DNA of 64,000 nt, taken from assembly GCF_902686445.1 (NCBI RefSeq), contig NC_062216.1:8391084-8455083 (forward strand), given 5' to 3'. A program made the translations under genes and the position numbers. Positions 1 to 11,199 of this stretch are shown piece after piece (the first letter of the stretch is position 1; each line of letters opens with the position of its first letter). The notes under the pieces are model-generated. The model saw nothing but the letters and a program-made list of their open reading frames with translations. It did not search any database and was not told the DNA's origin. The stretch comes from Sciurus carolinensis (lineage: Eukaryota > Chordata > Mammalia > Rodentia > Sciuridae).

Positions 1-280
1 ACGTTGTCTCCTCCCAGGTCCCTTAGACACTGCACCCTAAGAGGTAGGCGGTGTGGGATTCAACAGGAGAAAGCCGGCGCAGGTTAAAGTAACTGGGTTG
101 AAGACTCACCCGCGAGTGTCAAGAGCAGTGCTCAGACTCAGTAGCAGCGTTCTGCCACCCCCGGACTAGGCTGCAGACTGCTGTGCTGTGGCCGGCGGGC
201 GGGTACCAGATCAGATCAGCTTCAGTTTAAGCCGTGGTTTTTTCTTTTGGTTGGTTCTTACTGTCAGTGTTGCTGTAAGT

Positions 281-312
281 AAACCCTGGTTTGGGGAAAC
301 CAGGGTTTCCCC
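281..312. repeat. Two overlapping perfect palindromes
   Basis: AAACCCTGGTTT (281-292) is followed by GGGG and its exact reverse complement AAACCAGGGTTT (297-308). The second arm also belongs to another palindrome: GGGGAAACC (293-301), a two-base spacer, and GGTTTCCCC (304-312). The two hairpins share bases and cannot form together. Function is unknown. Confidence 0.85.
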
Positions 313-822
313 AAGTGTGCTCCCCGGAACGATAGATGTTGCTAACGGATGGGCTGGGGGACTGATGGTTGTCATATCACAGGCTCACATTTATCTGGGA
401 GACACCAAATGAATCATGTAATTATTCAACAAAGTTTCTGTTGCCTCCGTCTTAGAGCCTTTTTTCTATGGTATTGAGCACGACACCTTTCTAAACTTCT
501 GTTACTGGTTTGACTGTGGAACCCTCATTTTATGGCTCCTAGAGAATTGAGGAAAGATGTTCTGGGTCATTAAGGGAAGAAATCCCTGACTTATAATACA
601 GGCAGAATAATGGGTTTTCCTAACCTGCCTAGAATGAGCTAGTTCGTTTTCTAAGGCCTGCACGTCCTGCCCATTTCAGCGACCCCACAGCGAGGGCCTG
701 CAGCATGGGAGGCACCAAGCCCCATACAGAAGACTCTGGATTTTCCCGAGTACCCTCCAGGCTCGCCAGTGTTCCCAGAGCCGTCTGTCCACCCATGCTT
801 TGTGCCCTGGTTCCTCCTCTGC

Positions 823-1110
823 ATCGCTACTCGTGCACTTGGGGGCCATCATTAAGCAGAATGAGGCTACTTGAGCACACACACAGCTCCACCAGCCGAT
901 CCGATAAAGGAGGTAGCTGCGACGTGACCAGCAGGCGGGTAGCGCGTACAGTGTGGGTATTCTGGACAAAGGGCTGGTTCATGTTTCAGGCAGGATGGTG
1001 CAAGATCTCATCACACTACCCAGAACTGTGTACAGCTTGAAATGTGTATTGTTTAGTTCTTCAATTTTCTATCTCCTGTTTTTGGGCCATGTCAACGTTG
1101 ACCTCAGAAA
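823..1110 (-). mobile_element. Tigger-type DNA transposon fossil, one end
   Basis: The stretch resembles the terminal non-coding part of a TcMar-Tigger element as I recall its consensus: a segment around 'gggggccatcattaag', then a block containing 'gcgggtagcgcgtaca' and 'tctggacaaaggg', ending in a T-rich part near 1090. It is diverged and carries no usable reading frame. It appears to come from the same family as the fossil at 19190-19530, which preserves the other end. The strand given is that of the transposase in the second copy. The exact subfamily is not determined. Confidence 0.6.
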
Positions 1111-1934
1111 CCATGGAAACTGAAATGACAGAAAAGGAGGCTATTAGAGATGTTTTAAGGAAAATACATTTTAGAACAGCTTCTGGAAGGCATCCCTAGC
1201 TATCGAGGTCATTGTGTAGCAGAGAATTATCATTCCTTTTCCCAATCTGTTCTCTGGAAGGTGGTCTGAGGGCCAAGTATATATTTTGATAAAGTCTGGA
1301 CTACAAGACAGAAAATACAGAATTCCCAAAAGATTTTTTGCAGATTATCTCTACTGTGGTTAAAATTAACCAAATTAAAATTCCTTTACACTCTGTTTAA
1401 CCTGTGCCTTCTGTGTGCGGAGGGTCTTTGACTCTGCATTGAAGTTCTCCCTAGGCTACCTCCATGCATCCTGCAGCCAGGGGTTGTGCTATTCTGACCT
1501 TAGTATCTGCTCCTTTGGAAATCCTCCATCTTTCTCATTTGAACCCACTGGTCCTCCAAGTCTCTAACCTGCTACCCCTTGGCATCAGAGTCACCCAACT
1601 GTCTTCTTATGGACACTTGTCATCTCCTCTGTGACTATAATGGTTCTTCTTAAACTACCGTTAGGCAGTTAAAACAGGTGCTCTGTCTTGTCCATCCATA
1701 CAAATCCTTTGTTCAGGTAGATGGGACAGAAACTTAGGCATTGTGAAAAAAATTCAAGTGATATTTGTGAATAAGGACTTTTGTTTTTGTTGTTTTGGTG
1801 ACTGTCATATGGCATTCTCTAACAGTAGATTTCAGCTAAAAAGTGAGATTATTTTATTTTAATTCTACCTATTTAGGCAATACAGTGTACTCTGAGAGTC
1901 TTTTTTTTTTTTTTTTTAATTAAGCTGTTGAGTG

Positions 1935-1978
1935 TAAAAAGTAAGTCATGAGATTACAAGTGAGAGACTTACTTTTTA
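1935..1978. repeat. 13-bp perfect inverted repeat (hairpin)
   Basis: TAAAAAGTAAGTC (1935-1947) is matched exactly by its reverse complement at 1966-1978, leaving an 18-nt loop. It lies 3' of a 15-T run and just before a SINE. It may be a relic of a small inverted-repeat transposon or chance; no function is inferred. Confidence 0.85.
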
Positions 1979-2067
1979 GGTGAGGTGGTGTTGGAGGTTT
2001 TTGCTCGTCCCTTTAGGTAGTAACCTTTCTGCTTCATTGATCGTGGGATCTAAGAAAGACAGCCTGG

Positions 2068-2276
2068 AGTGCCGTGCAGGGTGGTGCATGCCTGTAATCC
2101 CCGTGGCTCCGGAGGCTGAGGCAGGAGGATCACAAGTTCAAAGCCAGCCTCAGCAACTTAGGAGGCCCTAAGCAACTCAGTGATACCGTGTCTCTAAATA
2201 TAAAAAATAAGGGCTGGGGATGTGGCTCAGCAGTTGGGTGCTCCTGGGTTCAATCCCCAGTACCAGAAGGAAAAAG
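2068..2276 (+). mobile_element. Dimeric B1-dID (MEN-type) SINE
   Basis: The left half is B1/7SL-like, with 'ggtggtgcatgcctgtaat', a 'ggaggctgaggcaggaggat' block and 'cacaagttcaaagccagcc'. The right half is ID/tRNA-like, with 'gggctggggatgtggctcag' and 'gggttcaatccccagtacc', followed by a short A-rich tail. AGACAGCC at 2057-2064 recurs at 2277-2284 and is read as the target-site duplication. This B1+ID fusion is known from squirrels and some related rodents and is the best taxonomic marker in the window. Confidence 0.88.
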
Positions 2277-2999
2277 AGACAGCCCAGGGAAGAGCCAAGT
2301 TCTGTTTGTAGCCAGGCCAGAGAAATTTCTGTGAACTTATTAGCTAAGGTGAAGGTTTGATAACCTTTTGCCCTACAGATTTGATGAGTTTTCTCACTTC
2401 AACATTAGCATTTTCGCCTGCCCAAGTGATTTTTATATGAAGAGAATTAATCTTAGAATTTTGCCTTTATAAAGTCAAAAAGCTTTTGAACCTATTTTTG
2501 ATTCTCTGGCTATTCACTTTCTAGGTGGCCATAACATTTACCCTCTGAGTATTTGGAACCGTGAAATGTGCTTATTTCTAGCTTTTCCCTCCTTTATCAC
2601 CATCTCTCTTCTTCAGTAATGCTACGGTTCCCGAGTGAACACGAACAGGAAACTTGCTCTAAGTAAGTACAGTAGATGAATGGCCTTTCTATTCTTGGGA
2701 GGGCTTCAGAGCACTTACTATATCTGATGTCACTGAAAGCAAAATGTTATCTTGTTAATGTTTACACATTGACATATTAGTTTGAAATCTTAAAAGTCCA
2801 GTTTGAAGGCATCTTCCCATTTAGAACTAATAACAAGCAAAGCATTTGTTTCCTTTCTACCTTTAAATACTGTTTTAGCCATAAGTCAGCACTTTTTGTA
2901 AATAAACCAAAATTTTGTTTTTTGTCTAGGCTGAAGGAGATATTTGTGGGAATATTTATAGGATCTATATATTTCAAAATAAAGTTGTTATTAAATATT

Positions 3000-3127
3000 T
3001 TTTAAAAATATTTTTAGTTATAGATGAACATAATACCTTCATTTTATTTATTTATATGTGGTGATTGAACCCAGTGCCTCACACATGCTAAGCAAGCGCT
3101 CTACCACTTAGCCACAACTCCAGCTCG
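3000..3127 (-). mobile_element. ID SINE
   Basis: Read on the minus strand it begins with 'gagctggagttgtggctaag', carries the tRNA-like box-B segment 'actgggttcaatcacca' and ends in an A/T-rich tail. On the + strand it appears as 'gtgattgaacccagtgcctc' and 'gcaagcgctctaccactta'. This is the tRNA-Ala-derived ID family of rodents. Confidence 0.85.
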
Positions 3128-3429
3128 TAATTAAAATTTTTAATTATGATAAATTAACCATGATTGAGCATTCATACTTTGGTTGTTAGCAGCCCATTCC
3201 TAAAAATGTCCCTCATCGCCATTCCATACCTTCTCATTTTTGAAGGTAAAAATCAGTGAAGAGTTACTATATCAATGATAGACAACTGCTAAGCAATTCA
3301 GCAAGTCCATTTTTAAAGTCTACATTTGTTCAGATTTAAAACCATTCCTAAATCTTTGGATGTAGCTATTCTCTTACAGTTTTCACAGACCCGAACTGAG
3401 TTTGTTTGCCTCTTGTTTGGATCTGTTAA

Positions 3430-3940
3430 TAGAAATTCATTGCAATAATATTTGTTTTAGGTTTATCTCAAGTTAAATCTGTACAGGTAATAAGAAATAT
3501 ATTAAAACGCTCCTAAGTGACTCATGTCATGATGTATTATAACAACATTAACTCATGTGCTCATGTTGCTGCTTTGACAGAGATCCTGAGGCAAAATGAC
3601 TTGTAAACTCACTATACCTTTTATTTTTAAAAGTAGAGTTTTTGTTCGGCTCTGAAATTGATGACCTTTCCTAATTGAAATGTAAACAAATGTCTTCATG
3701 CCAACGGACATGTGTGTCCTTTCTTTAGCATTAGCTCATTTGAAGCTTGTTGGTAGAAAAATAATGGTCTAGGTTAAAATATTTGAGCAAACTGAGCCAG
3801 GAACCCAACTCTTGGCTTGGAATACCTTAATGTAAATAATGCAAATAATGAAATTTTTTTGTAGACCAGCTAATGGAGGGTTATGTAGATAATATGCTCA
3901 TTAAAACATAATGCAAGCTGTAGGAGATGCAAATTTAAGG
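3430..3940. promoter_or_regulatory. Candidate intronic regulatory block with octamer motifs
   Basis: An AT-rich, apparently non-repetitive stretch that contains two exact octamer (POU-type) motifs ATGCAAAT, at 3839-3846 and 3927-3934, with homeobox-like CATTAA and TAATG words between them. The composition resembles conserved non-coding elements. Conservation cannot be tested here, so this is a weak inference. Confidence 0.22.
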
Positions 3941-3949
3941 GCAGGAACA

Positions 3950-6900
3950 ACTCAAGCTTATTCCTCTAGAAGCTTCTCGAGGGCAAAGCTCAGGCTTTGA
4001 TTCATCATTTTGTCTGCCTCTAGGAGCGCAGGGCGTGTATGCTGGGGAGTGTTGGGGGAGAGCACTGCGAAGCCCCTCTAGGGAAGCGGTTTGGCACACC
4101 TGTGGGCGAGTCAGTCTAGGGCCGGCTGGGGCACAGTGCAGTCAGCCTCCACCTGGGAGTGGAGGGATGCGCTGACGGGACATCTCCAGTCAGGATGGGT
4201 GTACATGCATGTGACCCTGTGTGGCCCTGTTGCAGCATTGAGTCATGTGTGGTGCACATCATGAGATAAGCGGTTCCCGCAGCCTGGAGCCACGCGATGC
4301 CAGTAGAATGCCACTCGTTGCCAGCAGTCCAGTGCCTGCCAGCCAGCCCGCACCACATCCTATCTAACATTCTCGACCTATTAAATTCACTGGGAGATAC
4401 AACTGGTAGTCTCACAATCCTAAAAATATCGTTAGTAAACCTTACTGGAGTCCCTCTGGACTGTGTGTGTCATGTCATTTGAAATCTCTCAGGCACTCAG
4501 TCACTAAGGGCATTTCCTCATGGTGAATCTGCTTTCCGTCTTCCACTCATCCTGTGACCAGCTCCTGCACATCTGCTGTGTGCCAGGAACTCTTCTGAGC
4601 TCTAACTGTGAGGACAGGTAGGGTCCATTGCCAGGGTCTCAGCACCATGGAAGAGAACGATGGCAGATCATCTGGATGCAGTTTGGTAGCTGCTGTTCTG
4701 GGGCTGTGCACACGGCTGTGGGGCCACTGGCCCTTATGAGGGCTTCTGCCTTCTTACAGGAACATCGTCCTAGGTGGAAGGGACAGCGGGTCAGGAAGAG
4801 AAGCAGCAGGAAGGGCGTTCAAGCAAAGTAAAACCTGTGCAGACAGGGAGCGGGAAGATGCCGAGAGGAACCTGCAGGCAGCTGTGAGGTGCAGAGCACC
4901 AGGAGAGGGCATCAGGAGTCTGGGGCCACCGGTCTGCAGTGCCCAGGCACTTCCCATCTGGCTGCAGTCTGATTTCTAGGCTCTTCAGTAAGCAGACCTG
5001 GAGCATGAGCAGACGTAAACAAGCCCGCGCTGCCCCTGGCTCTGAGTGCCAGTGGGAGGAAGGGGTGGTCAGGGCCAGTGCAGCGAGTTCAGAGCCTCCT
5101 GCCATGCCAGGGTGTAAAGGGCTTTCTGTGGCAGAGAGGAGGTGGAAGTAGGTGGTCCTGAGAGCCTCAGGGCTTCCGAAAACTACGTTCGTTCTTCTGG
5201 TCAGCCTAGATGGAGGACAGGATTTCCACAGAAGCCGCAGCACCCAAGGCCAAGTGTGCGTTCTTTGCCTTGGGCCGCCACGTGCACACCCTTCCCAGGG
5301 CTGCCACTGAAGCACATCAAGCTCTTCCCACAGTCACATGGGGCCAGCAGGTCTGTAAGCACTTCAGCTGCAGCTACACAGACAGAGAGCCCCCAGACAG
5401 CAGTCACCTGCCAGGCCTTTTCAGGGAACAGTTACACTTCCGACTTTGCACTCGAACCTAAATTCTAACCAGCTTTGCAAGCATGTTTCTCCAGTCACCT
5501 GCTTTACCAGCTGGTGCATCATGAGAAGGTTGTAGGTGTGCCGAGATATTGATCCACCCAGTCCTTCAGGGTCACTGGCTGGGTTGAGAGCCCCCAATGC
5601 CCCTGGCTGGTCACCTCCCACCCCCACAGGAACCAGCTGCAAGCAGCTGCCCGTGGAGGCTGTACACGGTATCTGTGTGCGTGCCTTCCCTGAGGAGGGC
5701 AGGAGACCACTGCCAGCTTCAGGTTCCTGCGGGGCATTTTGGTGTTCAAAGAAGAGAAAGTCTTATAAATCAGTTTTGACTTTGGGGGTAGGTGGTGCAA
5801 AATGAGCCTCGTCTCCAAAGGGGGTTTCTCCCAGAGAGCTCTGTTGAACACATGCCAGGAGCTTGGCATCGTTCTTTGCATGTAGTGGAGAGCTACAGAG
5901 GGATTGAAGCACAGGAAGGCAGGTCGTTTGAGCATCTTAGGGAGATCATTGTGGCTGCAGGAGATAGGAAGGTAAGAAAGAGTGGGAAGGTAAGACTGGA
6001 GTCGTCAGTCCAGGTAAGAAGCAGAGGAAGATTCCAGAGAGGCAGGGGAAGTCTGAGCCGGGGTCCTGGCGCAGCTGGAGAGAGGAGCAGCTGGGCTGCG
6101 GCTAGGGGGCGTTGGGCTGGTGCTGCAGAGTGCTGGACCGTGGGAGAGCTGTGTAGGGCTGGGCAGGTGTGTGGGTAGAGGCCACCTGGGGCCACGCCCT
6201 GGCCTCACTCCCCTCCCCGTGCCTGTGCTGCTGTCCTCACACCTGCTGTCAACTCATTTCTCCCGTATTTCAGCTGGGGCTCCGAGGTTGTCCCTTGTGT
6301 TTTCTCGCATACCCATCTGATGGATCGTCTCCCATTGTGTCACGTCTTCCTGGTAAGTCTCCTGGTCTCATTGGGCTGCTCCGCCCGTCTGTCCTGGGCT
6401 GTACTGGAAGGCTCTTTGACTGGACTTTGCCAGACTCCCTGTAGACAAAGACTATGGGTCTTAACCCAGGAAGGACCCCAAGGGAGGTCTTGAGACCTTC
6501 CAGAGCTGGAACAGTTGAGGAACAGCGTGTGTGACAGAGGGAGCTGGCATCCGTGGCTGGCCAGGGACTGGCCAGCACCTGTCACGTGTCAAGGCAGCAG
6601 GCTGACCTCCTAAATGTGACTGTCCTAAGAGAGAGAATGCTCTGCCCTGAGTTTGTAGGGGTTTTTTTGCTGTGTGCTTTTATTCAATTAATGTTGTCAT
6701 TATGAAAGCAATAAATGACCCCTCTTGAAAAATTATGAGCTATGAACATGCATTAGGAAAAAGGAACAACCCATCCTGGGCACAACTAGAGATGCTGCAG
6801 GAAGCCTGGCCCATGGCGGGGCGTGAGTGAGTGGTAGCTGTGTGTCTCTTCACGTCTGTCTATTGTCGGGTCACAGTGCTTAGGCCGCGTTGCATGTGTT

Positions 6901-8870
6901 CTGTCTCTTGGGTTCAGTTTGGCTCTGCTGCTGAGCCTGCCGTAGGTGTGGCTTGTGGTCCCATGCTATTGGAAATGTCCCTGAAATGCTCCTCACTTGG
7001 CCAGGGCACCCTCTGCAGTGGAAGGAGCTCCGTCCTGTCAGGGCGTACCAACTTGTAGCTACCAGGCAAGGAACTTCCGGAGGCCCACTGTGTAAATAAG
7101 AATGTGCAGTCTCAGAATTTGCTGAGATGTTATGTGTCACCACCACATACACACCCACCTCCCTCCGTGAGGTGTACTAGCTTGCTTCCCAATGTATACC
7201 TTAAATGTGTGTAAATTTTATCTGTCCCTTATTCCTCAATGACACGGGGTGGGGGAGAAAGGAAGGGAGGTCACGCAGCAGGTCAGCCCCCTCGTTAACC
7301 TTGACCGTTTCTGTTCTCATGTCCAGGGCTTCCTGGTGGTGCTCGGGTCTGTGGAGAGGGTGGGGTGGAGCAGGCTGGAGGGGCTGGCTGCCCCCACCCC
7401 CCTGTGCTCCCGAGAGGCTCTGCTTTTCCATCCCAGCTCCGCCTTCATCCTGCCGCACTGCTCTCCCCTGTCCTGCATTTCCCAGTCTCCTCCGTTCCCT
7501 GGTATTACATAATATTCCTGTTAGGATCAGTTCCTGTTTTGCCAGGGAGAGGAATTGTGACTCTTTCAGGGAAAAACCCTGTTCTAACATTAGAGTGGCG
7601 CGGTGGCCAGTGTGACCTCATAAGGGAAGCGCACTGCCGCTGCCTCTGTTCCTGTCTGAGTCAGCGCACAGGTGGGTCACCTTTCTGCTGGGCTGGCTTC
7701 CCTTGGCCCGCTTTCCTGTGGGAGCTCACGCATCGTTATTCCCCTCACGGTAAAGGAGCCTCCCGGCTCCGCTTCGCCGCTTAGTGAGTGACCACTCTCG
7801 CTTGGCAGAAACTGCCCTGGTGCTGCCCAGCAGGTGGACGTTGCTTCATGACATTGCTTGTTATGGGGGACTTTCAGGGTGTGCAGAAGTGGAGAGGATG
7901 AGTGCGTTCCTCCGCCAGCTTCCCGTGGGCTTCGTGCCGGCTCTCCTTCCAGCTGTTCCTTCCTCCTCTCCCACCCGACTGCCGCAGACTGACATGATCA
8001 GTGACAGCAAAAAGCAAAACCAAAGTGGAAGCTAATGCAGCAAGGAATTGCTCTGGCCATCAGAAAACTTCCTACAACCCTTTAAACATATTGACAAAGA
8101 AACAGGCAAGTGATTAAGGACGGTTCTGCAGAGTCAAAGGCCTTCGGGTCGCGATGAAAACAAAAACGGACGGGACTGTGAAGCACAGGTGTCAGTGGTG
8201 CCACTTTTAGTGGGGACAGATGCCTCCTCCAGCTGCTCCTGTGTCCTGGGTCTGCCCTGGCACCTTGCGAAACCCCTTAATCTGGGGGTGGTACACCCAG
8301 CCCAGAACCCTTGCAGTCCTGAAATAATTAATCTTTCGTTTGGTTTTCATGCAACAGGCCTGAACAGTTACCTACCTAGGGAGGAAGGAATGTTCTCGGG
8401 TTCTCTGACGTCCCTTCGCAGCGCTTGGCTCCTTCCTTACACAGCTGCCGACACAGCAGCCACATTCACACACCAAGGAGTTGGAATTGATCTCTGGACA
8501 CTAGTTAGTTCACTATTAGGAAAAGGATTCGTATTCAAGATTTTCTTTCTTATTTGGGTTTGGGGTTTAAAAATCTTTGTTCTAAAGGAAAAAACAGCTT
8601 CAACCCCAACTCATTGTTTAAACTGTCCCAAAGGGATTGCTATTATAAGAACTGATTGTAATTAGTACAGCAAATGTTTGTACATAAGTGAGCCACTGGC
8701 TTGCTTGATGCTACCTGAAAACATTGCTTTTAAGTAATTTAAATAAACTCTGCCTTAGGAGTTATTTGTGATTCAAACTGTAACTAAGTCATTTAGATAA
8801 TTTACCACCAGATACTACTGAATGGCATCTAAGAATCTTGTCTATTACACACTTTGGTTCTAAAATAAAG
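3950..8870. other. Intronic sequence without recognised gene
   Basis: Mixed-composition sequence with scattered short open frames that show no family resemblance and no supporting splice pattern. A possible old MIR-like patch sits near 4550-4620 (a 'tgtgccaggaactcttctgagc' type segment). Nothing else was identified. Confidence 0.5.
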
Positions 8871-8886
8871 TATTAAAATAAGGAGG

Positions 8887-8987
8887 CATGCTGTTACTCC
8901 ATGTACAAACAGAAACATGTATCCCATTTGTTTACAATAAAAATAAAAAATTAAAAAAATTAAAAATAAATAAATAAATAAATAAAT
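8887..8987 (+). mobile_element. Very short 5'-truncated retroposon with (AAAT)n tail and 12-bp TSD
   Basis: AAAATAAGGAGG at 8875-8886 recurs exactly at 8988-8999. Between them lies a body of about 50 bp ('catgctgttactccatgtac' onward), then an A-rich tail that becomes (AAAT)n. The upstream target copy is preceded by TT, giving the TT/AAAA site favoured by the L1 endonuclease. The body looks like the extreme 3' end of an L1, but the family is not certain. Confidence 0.75.
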
Positions 8988-9000
8988 AAAATAAGGAGGA

Positions 9001-11195
9001 TTCTGACTTGCTAATTTGCTTCAACAAAATAATGCAAGAAGCAGCTTAAAGTGAGCAGTCAATTATTAGGATCTCACTGATAGGTGTAAGTGCAAATTAG
9101 TATATTTTTTGATTTTCAGCAGTCTTTGAAATTTTGTGATTCCATTGAAACTAATTTATAACAACCCAAAATTTCTGTTTAAAACTCCGTCGTTAGTCTA
9201 AAACTTTGCAGAAGTTTGCTTGCTTTGGTTCCCTCCTGATTTTAGTTCTCCGTTCCTTCTGTTTACGAGGGCAGAGTGCTGCTGGGTTTCCCCTTTGTGG
9301 GGTCCCCTCCTGCTTATCTGAGGCAGCCTGAGCCTCCAGGAAGTTCACTCAGAGTCCTCGTCTCTTGAAGCAGGGGCCGTTCCCTGCCACACAGCACCAG
9401 CTGAAATGGCTGGGCTTCTTTGATCTGTCATCTCTTCTTTGACATTTTCGTCTTTCTTGCATCAGTAGAGTTGTTCCAAGCAAAGCAGGTGCAGTGTGGC
9501 ATCGGCCTGCCGTTGCCTGTCTCTGCTATGCACCCTGGACTCCTCAGGTAATTCTCATTCTGACTCTCAGCATCACGCAGGTTCGGGGTTTTCTTTGACT
9601 GTCTTTGAAGCATTTTGTGAACCTGAACTCAGATCCTGTGTTCAGTGAAGTTGTTGTGGGGTTTCTTGTTTCCACAAGCAGAAAAGCTGACCTGGGGCAG
9701 CCGCTTTGCCTATTTGAATGTTCGCTCCCTTCTAAAAAGAAGGCAGCTTTTACAGGTGACTGTATAGACTATGGAAATCAGTTACTTTTATTTCTGTGCA
9801 TCACTGAAACTTGTAAACTGAGTATGAGCTTTAAAATAGCTATCAGATTCTTACTCCAAAATTGTTAGAAGTTTCACATTGGAACATGTGTGCCTGCTTA
9901 CTTTGTGATCTCTTAAAAAACTCACATATGCTTTATAAAGTTAACAGTCAGTCATTTAGTCTTAGATGAGTGCACTTACTCTGGTCCCACCCCACCCTCC
10001 CTGTTGAGCAATTGACGGGGTCAGAAACGAGGCTTCTTGTCAGTTTGGTTTTTAGTGGACCTTGGTAATTTGCAATTGAATTATTCACGATGCAGGGCAC
10101 ATTATCATCATTGGTCACCCTTTAGTTTAGACTCCATTTTAGCAATCCTTAAAAGGATCCATAACTGTCAGGTTGATACCTTGGGTGCACTTTCTTAAAA
10201 TTAATAAAATCAACTGCCTGTGAGCTTAAGTTTCAAGTGAGCCAGACCAGCCTGTTGTCTAATCGGTGTGTTTTTAAAAGTATAGCATCGGGCCTCGGCT
10301 GACTCAGTCTTTACACAGAGCTGTGGTCTCAGTATAATTTCTTGTTATTTCTTCTTTTAATGTTACCTTAATCATCATCTTCTTATCTAGTTCCTTCCCT
10401 CCTTCCAGTTCCTCTTTCTACTTAAGTCAGATGTTTTTCCTTGTCATTCCAGTAGCATTGTCGCATGATAAATGGTAAGAGGAGTGAGCCAAGATCCCCA
10501 CTCACAGTCTGCGTAGGAAGTCCAGGACACGCACGGCCAGCGGGAGCAGAGGCCTGGGGTGCCGGCCTGAGTGGAGCCAGGCATGATTCCATGCTGGATT
10601 CTGCTTGCAGAGGTCGAGGAAGGTAGCATTTTGGGGTGTTCTTAGAGAGGCTCTCCAGGGAGCGAGGAAGACTGTATCTGCCACAGCCCAGACCTGAGAA
10701 AGCAGAGCCTCTGGGGGAGCAGTGGTCAGAGCTGCCTGCCTGCGGGGCTATCCGTGGACAAAGGGCAGGTACTTCAGACACTGCTCTCTGGAACTTAGAA
10801 CACCTCCATCCCAGAAGCCAGCATTTCTTCCATTAATATTGTAGCACTTCAGTATTTCTCCCTAAAAGTTAAGGAACTCTCTTTTAAGTGTGTAATTCCA
10901 CTACCATGATTATACTCCATAAAAACTGATAATAATCGTGCATTACCGTAGTAAGCAGTCCAAGTTTCCGTTTTCACAGATGTCATGAATTCTGGTTTTC
11001 TTTACAGTTTCTTTGTTTGGATCACCAACGGTTTCTCATAACAGTTGATCAAGTATTTTTTAAGTTTCTTTAGATTTTTGAGATCCCCCTCCATATCTTT
11101 TTCATTTTTAGAATGATTTTTGGAATAGAATTTTTCCACATATCTACTATTAAATAACTTGGAGATCCTGTTTATATAGGAAAGACGGAATACAT
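9001..11195. other. Intronic sequence without recognised gene
   Basis: No recognised exon, RNA gene or clear repeat was seen. A minus-strand open frame near 9428-9613 was considered and rejected (see rejected list). Confidence 0.45.
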
Positions 11196-11199
11196 ATTT

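Noticed and set aside
9428..9613. Minus-strand frame containing RQSKKTP, a heptapeptide also in human PINX1
   Set aside because: Wrong strand relative to PINX1, and nothing around it resembles PINX1 (no FGKRQ context, no following conserved block). Treated as coincidence.
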